From: Amyelois transitella
Lineage: Eukaryota > Arthropoda > Insecta > Lepidoptera > Pyralidae
NCBI RefSeq assembly: GCF_032362555.1
Contig: NC_083507.1
Span: 7,257,001-7,321,000 of the forward strand
Length of the DNA stretch: 64,000 bases
Direction of reading: 5' to 3'
This document shows, in pieces, positions 43,057-55,707 of the stretch. Both the position numbers and the translations under genes were made by a program. The notes below the pieces were generated by a model. It saw nothing but the letters and a program-made list of their open reading frames with translations, ran no database searches and had not been told where the DNA came from. Position 1 is the first letter of the stretch. Each line of letters opens with the position of its first letter.

Positions 43057-45084
43057 GTCTGGAGTACCTGGCATCTTGGAGAACAATCAATCGATAGCTG
43101 ACAAATGACTGATGGGTCGCCCTGTCTTGGCGCGCATCCGTCATCACAGGGCTGTCGTGAGAAACCTGAAAAATTATGATAAATGATGATTTTATTCCGA
43201 TTCCGAATTGTAGTCATTTATGCGATGAAAATTCTATAAATCTGTTTGTGTGAAAAAGGCTTAGATTGCGATAATCATATCGTAATCTAAACCGCAAGCT
43301 TTTAAGAACCCTTTCTCGGTTGCCGCTTAGAACTGTATTTGTTGATTGTCCTCCTCTTTATAACCTGTCTTCTGACCATAGATTTTTTTGCTTCAAAAGT
43401 TAATTTGGTAGGTATACCTAAATTTTGATATGGGCATTAGACAAGAGAAAATAAGCATATTAAAAAAGAACTAGGTATATTAAAATAATATGATTTAACG
43501 TAACACTCCGTATTTTTTACTTAGGCACCGTACCTCTACGGATTTTTAAACTATAGCCGATTTATATAAAACTAAAAACAATTTCGAGCAACCCTATTAT
43601 GAAGGCTTCGTCAAAAGCGCGTATTCGAGGCGCCGAGCTTTGTTGCTCGTGGGAATAAGTTACATTACATGGCAAAAAAAAAAAAATGTTAATAGATATT
43701 CGATAAAGTATTTTCACAAGACTGTTTGGCTCTTTAAAGTTAATTACATTAATTGGTTTTGGAGTTATTCATTAATTCAATGATATCAGGTTGCTAGACA
43801 ATCTTTTATTTACGATTGGTTGGTACATGTCCGACAGGGAATAAAGCTTATGAATGATCAGCGAACGTGGATAAAAGGCACACCTACCTATTCCTAAAAA
43901 AAAACTTTCATACCAACGTGACATGACAATTTTAAATAAATATAAAAATCAAATGATGTTTTGAATCTATCAGAAATACCTAACTAAGACCCAATTTTGG
44001 GAAGTTAATGGTAAAGTAGGTTAATATTTTGTACCCATGTAAATCATCAATATTTTATTTAACAGACATAGTTAATAGTCGAAATATGTTGAACGCTTCT
44101 TGGAAAAACAATCCTCATTTTTCTATTCCGATCCATTAAACTATAACTCGGGTTAACATTATAAAAAAAGAAACACACAAACGTGCGACTGGTTTTTTTC
44201 ATCTGACAACACCCGACGTTAGTTTTTATGCACCATTTTGAAAATTAAATTATAGGTTATAATTTTAATATGATAGCTGTATAATATATTTCCTTGGATA
44301 TGGTTCAAAAAGATTTTTATCTGCTAGATTTTAAAATGTACTTATTTTGACTTCGTTAAACTAGTAATAAATAAAAAAAATTATGGCAAGTAGGTATGAT
44401 GCGTGATGGTGATTTGATTAGGTATGCTTAAATGCATAAAAAATATTTATCCAAATCGTAATAAAAGAACTTTCTTTCGACGCTATTTTTATTAATTAGA
44501 ATAGGTAATAAATCGTATTAAAAATATATTTCCCGTTTATTTTTTATTAAAATGTTTCTTAACCTACCAGGTTAATGTTTCTTTTTAATGTAAGTTACGG
44601 CAAAAGAGAAATGTAAAATTACAACACGTAATTTTTTTTGCCAAAATTAATGTTACGTTCAGGCAATCTTATTAAGTAAAAAAAATACATATCCATTTTT
44701 TGTAAACATAAAACCTTCGACACTGATCTACAGATAGTATTTCAGTGTGAAAGATGCCGCAAGTTGTACAAGCAATAAAGATGAAATCTCCAAGGAATCC
44801 GCACAGATTGCGAGCTAAACGGCCATTGCAATCAGAGCGGTCCTATTTTAACGACATTGTTTTTTGGGAGAAAAACGAAAAAAATACCGCCACGACAAAA
44901 GACGATCGCCGAAGATCCTTCGACCCTGATACGAGGACAATAAATAACACGTAGTTTTTTAGGCATCGGTGTATTAAAGTGCAAACGGCCCTATCGCTTC
45001 GGTCGTTTATCAATTTATGTGTAGGCAATAAAAAATATTTAGTTTTTTATATTATAAAAATAATGTTAATATAGTTTTTCTCTT

Positions 45085-45110
45085 AAAAGTAAACATTAAT
45101 GTTTACTTTT
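45085..45110. repeat. Perfect 26-bp palindrome
   Basis: AAAAGTAAACATT at 45085-45097 is followed directly by its exact reverse complement. The half-site GTAAACA is a forkhead-type core motif, so it could be a paired binding site or simply a cruciform-prone sequence. Confidence 0.75.
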
Positions 45111-46964
45111 TCCTAAAATACAAACTTTTGTTATGACGTAGGTATACCTACTAAACAAAAACACTAATACTACAAATAAAACTAACAATCAATAGACAGC
45201 ACGAATCACGTAGGTTCTACCTACTCATATATTATTTCGCTTTCATCAGAATTATTATTATTGGAAAAAATGGATTATTTGAGTCTAGTATTGTTACATG
45301 CAAACGGTGTCCGGGAAAATTATCAATTTCGAGACCAATAAAAACCATTCATATACTGATGCCATGCCGTAATATGGCCATCTCAATAAATCCTAATTAT
45401 AGATTCCTACTTAGTAATAAATTTAATATGAAAGTATAATAAAAATAATTATTGCTATGGTTAAGGGTTGAATGAGGGAGCGATTTCGCAGCTTTATTAA
45501 ATCTTTCTCAGAATTTATTAAACGCCCTTTCTAAATTAAGTTTTACCCTCTGTGCTTCACTTTAGACTTTGTTCAACAAACTTCGTGTGCGTTTAAAGAT
45601 TTTTTACTAACTATACCTACTTAAATGAACAGACTGACTGAAGAATTCTTGTGTATGCTGAAGACCGGGCTTCTTTTGTGCCTTGTGGTTCTTCTCCGTC
45701 TCTCCCCACGGATGTCGTAAAAGGCGACTAAACTTGACTTACGGGATCGTTATCAAAGGGTGAACCCCGCGGGATTCTCAAAAAAGGTGAGTGTGTAACC
45801 GGGATTAACGCCAGGAGGAAAAAGAAGCTGAAGTCCGGGTCAAGTTTAAATATTCGGTAAGATGATGAGAGAGGTACACCACCTGATGGAAAGCTGCACC
45901 TTTTATAGCTATGGCAAGCATGAAGGTATTCCAGCAGTATTATATCCAGAGTGGTTCTAAATTATGTGGCCTGTCTAGATAAACTGAAAGGATGCAACCT
46001 TGGATACAGCATATTGGGACGGTTTGGGTGCCGTGCCGGATCATGTTGTGGTTGCGGAATATGACAATGATGAGGAGTTGGCTTGGGAAGAATAAGAAGA
46101 ATATCAATTAAAAAATGTTAGAAACAGAAAATATTGCGAATGGAAGATAATGAGTGGACTCGGTAAGATATTGACTCCAGGGGGTATAAAAGGATCTCTA
46201 AGTATAACAGAAATCAGACAAAGTCCTTATCGGGAGCCTTGTGCTCTGAGAACAAGAACCAAAGATTTTCATTTAAGATCTTCAGGTACCTACCTACCTG
46301 CTAATTTGTGACGTGATTTTACTAAATAAATATTCTTTTAATTTATTTGTCGATGGTCGATAATAAGTTATCAAAACTATGTTTACCATAAAGCAGGACA
46401 TACCTAAGGTCAAAACCCAAAGATGATACACACTCAGAAGATATTTTCCTCCCAGGGCGGTAGGGCGGCGCGTGGTGGTTGCTAGGCGACGCGCCGCGGG
46501 AGGGCGTGGCAATCGATACCACCCTCACCCGGTCACCTCGTCCTCACGTCATAGCCCTTTTCCTTTCGATTGTGAGGCCGGAGATGTTGAGAAGAAAGAG
46601 TTTACAAAGACGAGTTTACATTAGCTGCTATACGGTGTTTTTCATTTCATGTAAGTACTTATCGTAATAAATAAATATGTGTAGTTATGAACCCATCAGA
46701 GATGCGTCTAGATGTTGAAAAGTAAGTGGTTACTAAGAAGAGTTTACATTAGCTGTCACAGGGGTTCATAATTTCACATATATACGCTTATCAAACACGT
46801 CTCTGCAAAGAAGTTAACATTACCTGATATACTTACTTAGCTGTTCAAGAAGATATGTGAGATAAGTGTGTGTAATTACACACTTATTCACATCTCTTAC
46901 CGGTAAAGACACAATAGTCACAAGACTTGAAAGTCTCGTTTAGCTGGATTTTTAATAATTGAAG

Positions 46965-47035
46965 AGATAGGACAGGTGGCAATGGCAAGTCCATCATCTA
47001 AAAGAAGAATCCCATTTTATAAGCCTCTCCCTAAT
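46965..47035 (+). repeat. Family A fragment
   Basis: 'ggacaggtggcaatggcaag', 'catctaaaagaagaatccca' and 'ataagcctctccctaa' match the middle of family A with moderate divergence. Confidence 0.45.
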
Positions 47036-48592
47036 AAACTCGTACAATCAACGCGAGAAGGGAAGCAGCAAGTAAGTACACATAGCTTAATTTTACTTTA
47101 TCATCAGAACATCATGAAAAGCGTGGTATTCACAGTATATCACCATTCAAAAGGGTTGTATACTTAGTGTCTTGAACTTTTCTGGACGTGAATCTTGAAG
47201 AGGTTGAATATATTTCAGCCGCTTTGTTGGATCCGACAAATGATAGGACTACATTCAAGCATTGAACGCCAGAATTACTTACGTAAAATCAAATTAATCC
47301 ACAGGTTATTCATTAACTAGAAATAATGAAATCTTGAAAGCACATGCTTAAATAAGCAAAACAAACGACACAATTTACTTGAATCACAAACAGGATGTAA
47401 AGAGGAAACAAATAAAACTTAATGAGGTCCGAAGGGGCTCCACAAAACAGATCAATATTCCTAATTTGTGTCTTTAATGTTGCTGTCAGAAAGAAATTGC
47501 ATTTCCTCATTTTTGCGGGGGGAGTGTGGGAGTGTGGCGGACAGATTCTATCGGCAGTGTACCTACTATTAGTGTACAAAGGTGGCTGTCGGGTGCACGA
47601 GGGAGGGTGAGAATTATGAGCTGTCACGGCCAGGTCTAGACGTGTATGTACACCTGAGACTGAGACTAATTTAGATGTTTCGCTGGGTCGGCGCCGTGAT
47701 AGACTTTGATGAGAAACTCCTTGTGCTTTTGAATATCATTTTCGAAATTAAATTTTGTTGTTAATGTCATGCGATATGTTTGTGTTGTTATTTTTTTACA
47801 TAATAGTGATTTTGAAAAAAAGATTTGAAACAGAATGCAACATTGATGATTTTTTGGTAAATTAAGTCAAGTTCCAGACGAACCCAGAATTAGGCGATAC
47901 TACCGTGAAAACTTAGAAAGGCGAAGGCGAAACGCCGGCGCCACATATCTATTAATAGTATTCCAAAATTAAATTAATTAGATTAATATTAAAATGAGCA
48001 ACATCAGCCGACTAACTACCATAAAGTAATGGTTTCCGTAAACAAATAAAAATTTTTCAGGCTGTTTATTTAAAGTTTGGATTAGAGCGTCTCATCCCGT
48101 CTACGTATAATTAATACAAATGGTTGTGAGAGGCATGCACTAGTCCGTCTCGAAGGGTCCGGTTCCGAGACTGCGATCTGTCCATCCAAATATATGAACC
48201 ATAAAACCACGATTACGTTTTATAAACACTACATTTATAACTATTTTATGATTGTATTATTTATTTTACGTAATATATTATGTTGTGGTGGAGGATTTGA
48301 TTTTTTCTAAACTGTGCTTTCAAATATTTAAAATTCTCTGGCACAGTACACTCCATTAATTTATTGGGCTGGACGCGGCTCATTTAATATGGAGAGGGCT
48401 TTTAAGACGTTTGGCGAAATATATTCCATATTTTCGAGAAGCGAATATTCTACAACCTGAAAGTGCGCTTTTTAAAGTGTTATTAAAAAGAAAGACCAAA
48501 CATTGTGTTGTTCGAACTGTGAGGTTGGATAATTAAGCCATCTTATAGTTAAGTTTCCAAATAAAACTTTTTGAGCAAAACAGGGCAGAGAA

Positions 48593-48617
48593 CCCCCCCC
48601 CCCCCCCCCCCCCCCCC
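48593..48617 (+). repeat. Poly-C run of 25
   Basis: 25 consecutive C residues in otherwise AT-rich DNA. Such a tract could form i-motif/G-quadruplex structures and is prone to length error in sequencing. Confidence 0.95.
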
Positions 48618-49144
48618 TAGTAATACCTCTCGTATTTGCCGGTTTTCTTTAAATTAGTTTTGGCGACATTTTTTATTGCCCAACGCCTATGAGAAATTCT
48701 ATAAGGATTACGATATATAGTTACTGAGAGTAAAAAGTTATAAGCTGACCGCCGACATTAGTATTATTTTGAAGAGATTATAAATGAGTATCCATATAAT
48801 GTAGCCCGCTTAGTCCGAGTACGGAGCGTTCGCCAGCCGGGCGCGAGCGGGACTCGCCCGCACTAAATTTAAATATTTTAATCCTTAATTTAAATTTTTG
48901 ACATTTTTATTTTATGTTGGTATTCGTGTAGTTTCATTTTTAATGTTATTTGTCATATTCAGGAGACGGTGTTGCCTTCGTCTGGCGCCTCGGAACCACA
49001 TTTGGAGGCCCTTGCGCTGTATCGCGTTAAAATATTGTCAATGGGACATTCCATTATCACTATGAATGTATAAGGTCTTTGCTTAGGGTCTGATGGAATG
49101 TGTGAAAAAGAAATTCGACATTAAACATACATACATATATAGAT

Positions 49145-49395
49145 ATGGTCACATCTATATCCCTTGCGGGGTAGACTGGGCCAACAGACTTGAAAAGACT
49201 GAATGGCCACGTTCAGCTATTTGGCTTAATGATAGAATTGAGATTCAAATAGTGACAGGTTGCTAACCTAACGCCTAAAAAAGAATCCCATGTTTGCAAG
49301 CCTATCCCTTAGTCGCCTTTTACGACATCCATGGGAAAGAGACGGAGTGGTCCTATTCTTTTTGTATTGGTGCCGGGAACCACACGGCAAACCGA
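49145..49395 (+). repeat. Interspersed repeat family A, full-length
   Basis: The best-preserved copy. It follows a 'catacatacatatat' microsatellite and runs from the 'tctatatcccttgcggggt' block to 'ggtgccgggaaccacacggc'. It is closely similar to 16192-16420 and is used here as the family reference. Confidence 0.85.
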
Positions 49396-50915
49396 CATTA
49401 AACCCTGCTTTGAAAAATATATCTACCTGATGATAATTAATATTAGGTTCGAATTATTACGTTATTTTAAATTTTGTCGCTAAGGTGGCCCTGTCAGCAA
49501 GCTTCTCTAATACGTACACATTTATTTGCTACCTTAAATTTATAAAGTAGGTATATTATTACTGTATGTATGATGATACTCGTATAATGATGTCTGTTTG
49601 ATATTTATCTACTTCAAAAAGTTACTATTTGCTATTTTCATTGTATTAAAAGTATGAATAATTATGTTTGTAAAAGACAAAAAAAAAGTATTGTAATTGT
49701 AAAGAAAAAACTCAATGACCAATTTTGATGATGGCACAGCCACATACAAACTTTCAGGAGTTAGGTAAGTACCTAGGCTCTGGAAATTCCCACGGGAACG
49801 AAGCCTCGCGTAAAAGCTAGTGGCATACAAAATATGTACAGAAGATTTATTTTTGCCTCTCAACTGTGACATCATCGCCTGACGGAAGACAGTACGCAAC
49901 TTTACTCGGCTGTCATCACTATAAGGTTTATATTAAGTACTTAAATAAGGCTACGTATAAGCAGCAAGTACTGCAAATAATTTCTTAATATACAAATATT
50001 AAAATAAATGTACAATATATGTGGTGTTTTAAGATAGGTAAGGCTTTACTTAGTACACTCCAACGAAATTGTTCCTATATAAAAGAAAACGTAAGTAAAG
50101 TACGTAAGTAGTATTATTTAACTTGTATAATTATATGTAGATCTCATTATGGCTTATTCAGCATACTCGTCGATGCCTCAAATCTCAGGGTCATCCAACT
50201 TCGATTCTTCTAAAGACACCACGTAATACGAGACAATTAAAATCGAAACATACGAATACAAAATATAATTAAATATGTAATGTATTAAACACTAATCTCA
50301 CATAAATTATAAGCCGGTGTTTCATGGTGGGGACGATAAATGAGACGGGTGTATCATTATAAATGTATTGTCTATCATTAGTCATAGTCATACTAGGACG
50401 TCGAGGGCTGTCGAGTACATCTTTTTATTTCCTAGTTACATATTGAAATGTTTGTCTAGCGTAGTCTTTATGTACGAGTAGGTTGAGAAGTTTTATGTAC
50501 TATTAATTCCAATTTAGTTAGGTATCTATTACATTATAAATTGTATGTACTCTTTGTTCTAACCTTTAAAGCCTACAATATCCCCAAAGATGAAATTAAA
50601 TACTATCTATAATCATTGACATAAAAATGGATTCAATATATATCTTTACTTTTTAGATTATTCGAACAAGGTATAATTTTAGACATAATGTGGGCCGTTG
50701 ATTTTGATTTCAACAAATGGATGGTAAAGTAAGTTTGTAACGCAACCATTTAATAACAACCTTGTTGACCTTAATTTTGATGACTAGACTATAAAGTCAT
50801 GTGAGTCTAATAACCATTACTACTTAATTTGTTGTAAAAAACTAAAAACAATAATGAAGTAAGTTACGGATAATCCCTAGACCACCCGTTACAAAATTTC
50901 GTCACTTGCCGACAT

Positions 50916-50997
50916 GACGAGGTGGCCGAGTGGTTAAGGCGTTGGACTGCTAATCCAATGTGCTCTGCACGCGTGGGTTCGAATCCCATCCTCGTCG
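50916..50997 (+). tRNA. tRNA-Ser (anticodon GCU)
   Basis: An 82-nt cloverleaf with the long variable arm of serine tRNAs. The acceptor stem GACGAGG (50916-50922) pairs with CCTCGTC (50990-50996), with discriminator G at 50997. The A box is GTGGCCGAGTGG and the B box GGTTCGAATCC. The anticodon stem TTGGA/TCCAA encloses loop CTGCTAA, so the anticodon is GCT at 50949-50951, decoding AGC/AGU. It has no intron and all stems are well paired, unlike the SINE heads elsewhere in the window, so it is very likely functional. Confidence 0.96.
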
Positions 50998-51002
50998 ATG
51001 CG

Positions 51003-51007
51003 TTTTT
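51003..51007 (+). terminator. RNA polymerase III terminator of tRNA-Ser
   Basis: A run of five T starting 5 bp after the mature tRNA end. Confidence 0.85.
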
Positions 51008-51585
51008 GCCTGGCCATTTCTTATATAAATTTCCTATTTTTCATTTTTAATAGTCAAAATAACTTTTTTTTTGGTTGGAAATGTTACTTAATAGCATTTA
51101 AAAAAAAAAAAAATTTGGTAAAATGGTAATAGGGTATTGTACAGGATAAGTGTAGATGTGTCTTAAAAATGAGAATATTTTTTAAAGAGGCTCATTTTCT
51201 GAGGTTATTCTACTGCAAAACAGCCACAGCCACACAGTATATATATATTTGAATTCTGGTTTATTCATGGTTTTTTTTATCACTATAATATAGTTTTAAT
51301 GAGGTTTTTACAGAATGCCATAATGCCAAGCCCGCAAGGGGACGTGATTACATTATGTATGACCATTTTAAATGGTAGATAATGTATAATGTACCTAGAT
51401 AATGTTTTTAGCATTTAGTTAAATGGTCTGTTTATTTAGTTCAGCTGTTGTACCTAGTTGTAGCTATAAGGCACAATAAAAAACAAAGGTTATGAAAAGT
51501 TATTTACCGTATTGTGCAATTGCTAATGAAATTGCGTAGGCACATTTACTCGTACAGCACTTATGAGTAACTAAGGCATTTTGTC

Positions 51586-51654
51586 GTTTACCGTGTCAAC
51601 TGCTTCTTGATATACATACCTCATGTATATCAAGAAGCAGTTGACTCGGTAAAC
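51586..51654. repeat. Near-perfect 32-bp-stem hairpin with 5-nt loop
   Basis: Left arm 51586-51617 and right arm 51623-51654 are reverse complements with a single mismatch; the loop is ACCTC. Arms include CAACTGCTTCTTGATATACA. No terminal duplication or ORF. The loop is short for an animal pre-miRNA. Confidence 0.9.
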
Positions 51655-51995
51655 TGCAAATAATTAGATGTGGCGTGGCATCCCCGCGACACGTGGCGAA
51701 GTCGCGGTGCACGTGCCCGCAACGTTATGATTATAACGCAAATAATGCGTTATTTATGTGAATATCTCGTTATTGTCTCGTCGCAAGCCGGCACGCGTCG
51801 CATCATTTCGTCAACGACATGCACTTATGAACATTTGTGTCATAAAATAAAGAATCGAAGAAAAAAATTCTTCAGTATAAATGCAGTGCATCCTTCTTTT
51901 ACGCATTTTTGTGAATCTTGTGAGTGTTTCTTTGGTTATACCTCTACAATTACCTAGGTATATTAGGTAGGTAATTTATTGTTACATTCCTTTCA

Positions 51996-52615
51996 GTGAC
52001 AAGGTGAAAAATTTTGGCCTGATATTTGACAAAACTTTGTCTTGGACACATCATATTAATGACGGAGTAGGAGAGTTTTTGTTGCTTTCGGTTCACTCAG
52101 AAAGCTCCGTAATTTTCTGCCTTCTGACACTTAAATTGCGCTGTCACAATCCCTTCTTCTCCCTCTTCTTGATTACGCTGATGTTTGTTATCCGGATGTC
52201 ACTGAAGAACAATTAAACAAATAAGAGCGTCTTCAAAATCTATTTATTCGATTCATATTTGGGCTTCGCAAATACGATCATGTTTCTTCTTTTCGATCGC
52301 AACTGAAGTGGCTCCCGATCGGACTTCGTCGCAACTTGCACATTGTGACTATGCTTTATATTATTTAACTCATGTTTTCCACTTAACTTAATGGAGCATT
52401 TCAGTGTTTACAGCGATGCTCAAGACACCACACGTGGATTGCGTAGCTCGGTTTCTCTCCGACTAAGATTGCCTGTTGGTATTCATTTCTCACGCCTTTA
52501 CTGTGCAGGCTATCCGCCTGTGGAATGCTTTTCCGGTTTACATACGAAAAGACCAGACTATAGGCAGTTTCAAAGATCTGGTTAAGTCTCACTATCTTTT
52601 TTCACTTTCCTTATT
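51996..52615 (+). pseudogene. Decayed LINE reverse transcriptase 3' region (jockey/CR1-like)
   Basis: With several frame changes and stops the plus strand reads VKNFGLIFDKTLSWTHHIN, then ERLQNLFIRFIFGLRKYDHV, LKWLPIGLRRNLHI, and finally RLWNAFPVYIRK with an FKDLVKSHY end. This is the C-terminal order of jockey/CR1-like non-LTR elements. The part between ~52080 and 52200 is scrambled. It is a different lineage from the LINE at 15144. Confidence 0.75.
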
Positions 52616-53879
52616 TATATTATATCATTAACATATTTGTACATAGGATGTCATACTTACCTATGTATTTAATTTTTAGAGACATATTTTGTATGTTATT
52701 TATTTATGTAGGTATATTTCAATGTAGTATGTATTTTTATTGTGTTTTTATTAGGTTTAGGTATTTTATACGTACTGCGCCAACCGTCTCTCTATTTTAA
52801 TTTTCTCCTACCCTAAGGTTGACTGGAAGAGATTACTTTAACGATAAGGTCTTTGTGCGTGCTTGCCATTACCTGTGTTTTTTCTTTTTTTTCCTTATGG
52901 TGCATGGTTGGTTTGTTGGATAGGAAAGTTACCTAGCATTTAGCGATAACATTTCTCTGGCGTCTGAACGAGTAATGTAATATGGTTTAATGAGCATTAA
53001 TATGTAAACAAAATCTGGTTCTCAGGTTCAATGCATAATTAAAAAAAAAAATTATATCTGTATTTATTTACATGCTCTATATTCTTTTTCATTGAAACCA
53101 ATCTGAAATCGCTAATAAATTGAAGGCGGGCTTTTCTGTCTACTTATTATTTTGTGCTCAAATCATAACTTTGTGCATGGTTGGAGTCTGTTTAATGGAG
53201 GTCGAAGTTTGTCTTCCGCCTGAGCTACTGAACTGAATTTATGTAAATAGGGTGGTTGAGATAGATTATTATCAACTATCAGTATTATTTTATTTAAAAT
53301 ATTTTGAATAGGTTACTGATCATATTTCATGATCAATAGTATGATAATCAAAGGCCAAATATTTTTAAATAGGTTTTAATATGTGAGTGTTATACACAAC
53401 AACATCTGCAAAAAATTCTTCAGCATTAAAAACTATTAGGAGTTTTATGTCAATTTTCTTAAATTAAAATGAGTCTTATTGGATTTTTTTATATTACTTA
53501 TCGAAGTGATAGGAGAGGATTTGCCCTAGGATCATTACATTCTACTTATATAAAAAACGTTAACCGTTCTTATCTATTATTTTCTCGCCACAACTTTATG
53601 TTCGAGTGGGTGGTGAGTGGATATCGAGAATTATATTGGAATGGGATCAACTCCAAAATAATTAACAGTTGGTTCTTAAACATATTATGTAAGTAGTTAT
53701 CACAAATTATAAAATTTCGAACTACTATTCCTACATAAATCAGTATCCTTAGGTAGGTACTGTATCGTTCGTCCAAAAAATGTGAACAGCCATTACGAGC
53801 CCACAGCAAATCATCTGCTGACACATTCTTTGTTGCTCCAAGGAGAGAAATTGTCAATAAATTATGAAATACAGCGGTG

Positions 53880-54010
53880 ATGTTAAGCAAAGCCCTTGTA
53901 AGCCCAGCGATTGGTATCGGAAGCGGGATGACGGCGAGGAGGGGTGACTTCCGGATCCGGCGAGGGCACTAACTCATCATCAGCCCGCTACGGGGTGCCA
54001 CCCTCGCATG
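53880..54010. repeat. GC-richer block of unknown nature
   Basis: Contains 'gcgggatgacggcgaggag', 'gacttccggatccggcgagg' and 'cagcccgctacggggtgcca'. Its composition and abrupt borders suggest a retroelement 3' fragment, but no matching copy is seen in the window. Confidence 0.3.
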
Positions 54011-54787
54011 AACACAAAGAAAAATAAAGATTTGTGTGAATTATATCCTCTGTGTTGGCAAAGGGGGAAATGAACGTCAAATTTTGCAGTTTAATTTTTT
54101 TACTTAAATTTTTGGTATTTTTTTTTATCCCGGACTTATGCTTAGATGCTCAACCAATTGAAAAAAATAGTATTTTATTCAAAACAATATTTAGTCAACT
54201 TTTAGTAGGTACATACATAGAGTATAGAGATATACATAGTTCATACTTACATGAAATCATGACTTTATCCCAACATTCATAACTCCCTCCCCCAGGACGT
54301 AGAGTACCCTAACAAATACCTTATAAAATCCAATAAGAATTTAGTAACTGTTCATTAGTAAGTAGTAACTAAAGCTGACTATTTTTATTAATAATTCAGA
54401 AGCTGTATAATCAAATATTTCGACACAATGATACTCGAACACGTATGAGTAAGCTGTCTAAGACTTTTCTGAAATATAATTAAGCAGATACTTACTCGTA
54501 AGCCTGAACTAGAAACGTGTTAACGATACGCAGAAGGGAAAAGAGGTCGCATATAATTTGTCACCCCACTATTTGTCGAAAAGTTCAAATTAATTGAATT
54601 CTTTTGTTTTTCGTTTGTCACCACTGTTATCGTTCGCAATGCCCGAGCATGCCATATCAGTTCTTAATGGACCCCACCGAAAGTAACGGTGTAAATGCTA
54701 ATTTTAATGCTAAAACTGTGTTTTGGTAGTTTCTATATCCTTTTCTTTTTACGAGGACAATTATCGTTAAAAAACGAGTATGAAGAG

Positions 54788-54890
54788 ACTTATGAATGTG
54801 AATGAAGCAATAAAAGTATGCAGGGATCGTGGCTAGTGGAAAGATGTAGTCTCTGCCTACCCGGGATATAAGCGTGATTGTGAATGTAGT
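54788..54890 (+). repeat. 3' end of LINE-like repeat family C
   Basis: 'atgaatgtgaatgaagca', 'gtatgcagggatcgtggcta' and 'gtagtctctgcctacccggg' parallel the copy at 176-297, including the same stop-proximal coding signature with substitutions. Confidence 0.55.
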
Positions 54891-55375
54891 ATCTACGTAG
54901 TAGGTAAGATTATCGTATCTAAAAAAACGTTAAGGTTAAATAATTATTTTCTATTAAATTAAAAAAGTATTTGAAGTCAGATGTTTTAAAACAGTAATTA
55001 AGTTTTTGTATCCCATTATAACGAAGGTTAATAAATAAAGATTTATATAATAAACACAAAATTATGTCGGTCCTGAAAAAACGCCCGCCCGCGCTGTTCG
55101 CCTTACAATAATCTATTGTATTTTGGGCAACATTCTTTTTTGCACCTGTCTTGAATACATTTGCAGAATCGCATGTACTGCAGTGGAACAGGAAAAATTA
55201 TAAAGGCTTTTTATTTCTAAAAATAAGAGGGTAAGGCGGCAAAGTTTTCATATCTAGATTTTCTTTATCTATTACCTCCTTAAAATATAACTTCGATTGA
55301 TTATATTAAAAAAGAAAATTTACCTGTAAAAAGCTTAATACAATACTTACATAGTTTTTAACATAATTTTATGTT

Positions 55376-55440
55376 TACGACATCCGTGGGAAACACATAG
55401 GTTGGTCCTATTATAAAGTGCCGGGAACCACACGTTACTG
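55376..55440 (+). repeat. Family A 3' fragment
   Basis: 'tacgacatccgtgggaaaca' and 'gtgccgggaaccacacg' match the family A 3' end. Confidence 0.55.
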
Positions 55441-55569
55441 CTTGGTTTCGGATACATCAAGGATAGATACTTAGACAAAAGTTTTGTCACAAAACATATT
55501 TAGATTACATTGAAACAATCAATGACAAAAAAAGACATAAAATACGTGCAGAGCCGCATATGTGCAATG

Positions 55570-55630
55570 TCTCAAATCCATCATGAAGGTCATGCACGTA
55601 GAGTGCATGACCTTCATGATGGAATTGAGA
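55570..55630. repeat. Near-perfect 27-bp-stem hairpin with 7-nt loop
   Basis: Left arm 55570-55596 and right arm 55604-55630 are reverse complements with one mismatch; the loop is CGTAGAG. The inner 20 bp are perfect. It lies 78 bp before a SINE and does not belong to it. Confidence 0.9.
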
Positions 55631-55707
55631 TTCTTAGTCCCCATATCGATCTTTTGCCAATATCTTTCAAGTACAGTCTTCGGTCAGTTACCATTTTATT
55701 ATATGGT

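Larger units (their letters stand above)
33000..50915. other. Gene-poor region with repeats
   Basis: About 18 kb of AT-rich sequence in which I find no ORF with recognisable domain, credible splice structure or family resemblance. Separately listed features in it are two SINEs, family A copies, a hAT-type MITE, a palindrome and a poly-C run. Stretches of higher complexity, possible cis-regulatory modules, are at about 35570-35830 and 38180-38350. Confidence 0.5.

Noticed and set aside
46440-46560. CpG-rich block as a promoter
   Set aside because: It is locally GC-rich ('gcgacgcgccgcgggagggc') but no transcript or exon can be linked to it; it could be a repeat fragment.
51586-51654. Annotating the hairpin as a microRNA
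   Set aside because: The 5-nt loop and near-perfect stem do not fit animal pre-miRNA structure, and no known mature miRNA sequence was recognised in it.
52391-52585. ORF inside the 52-kb region
   Set aside because: It is an out-of-frame reading of the decayed LINE; the informative frame gives RLWNAFPVYIRK.
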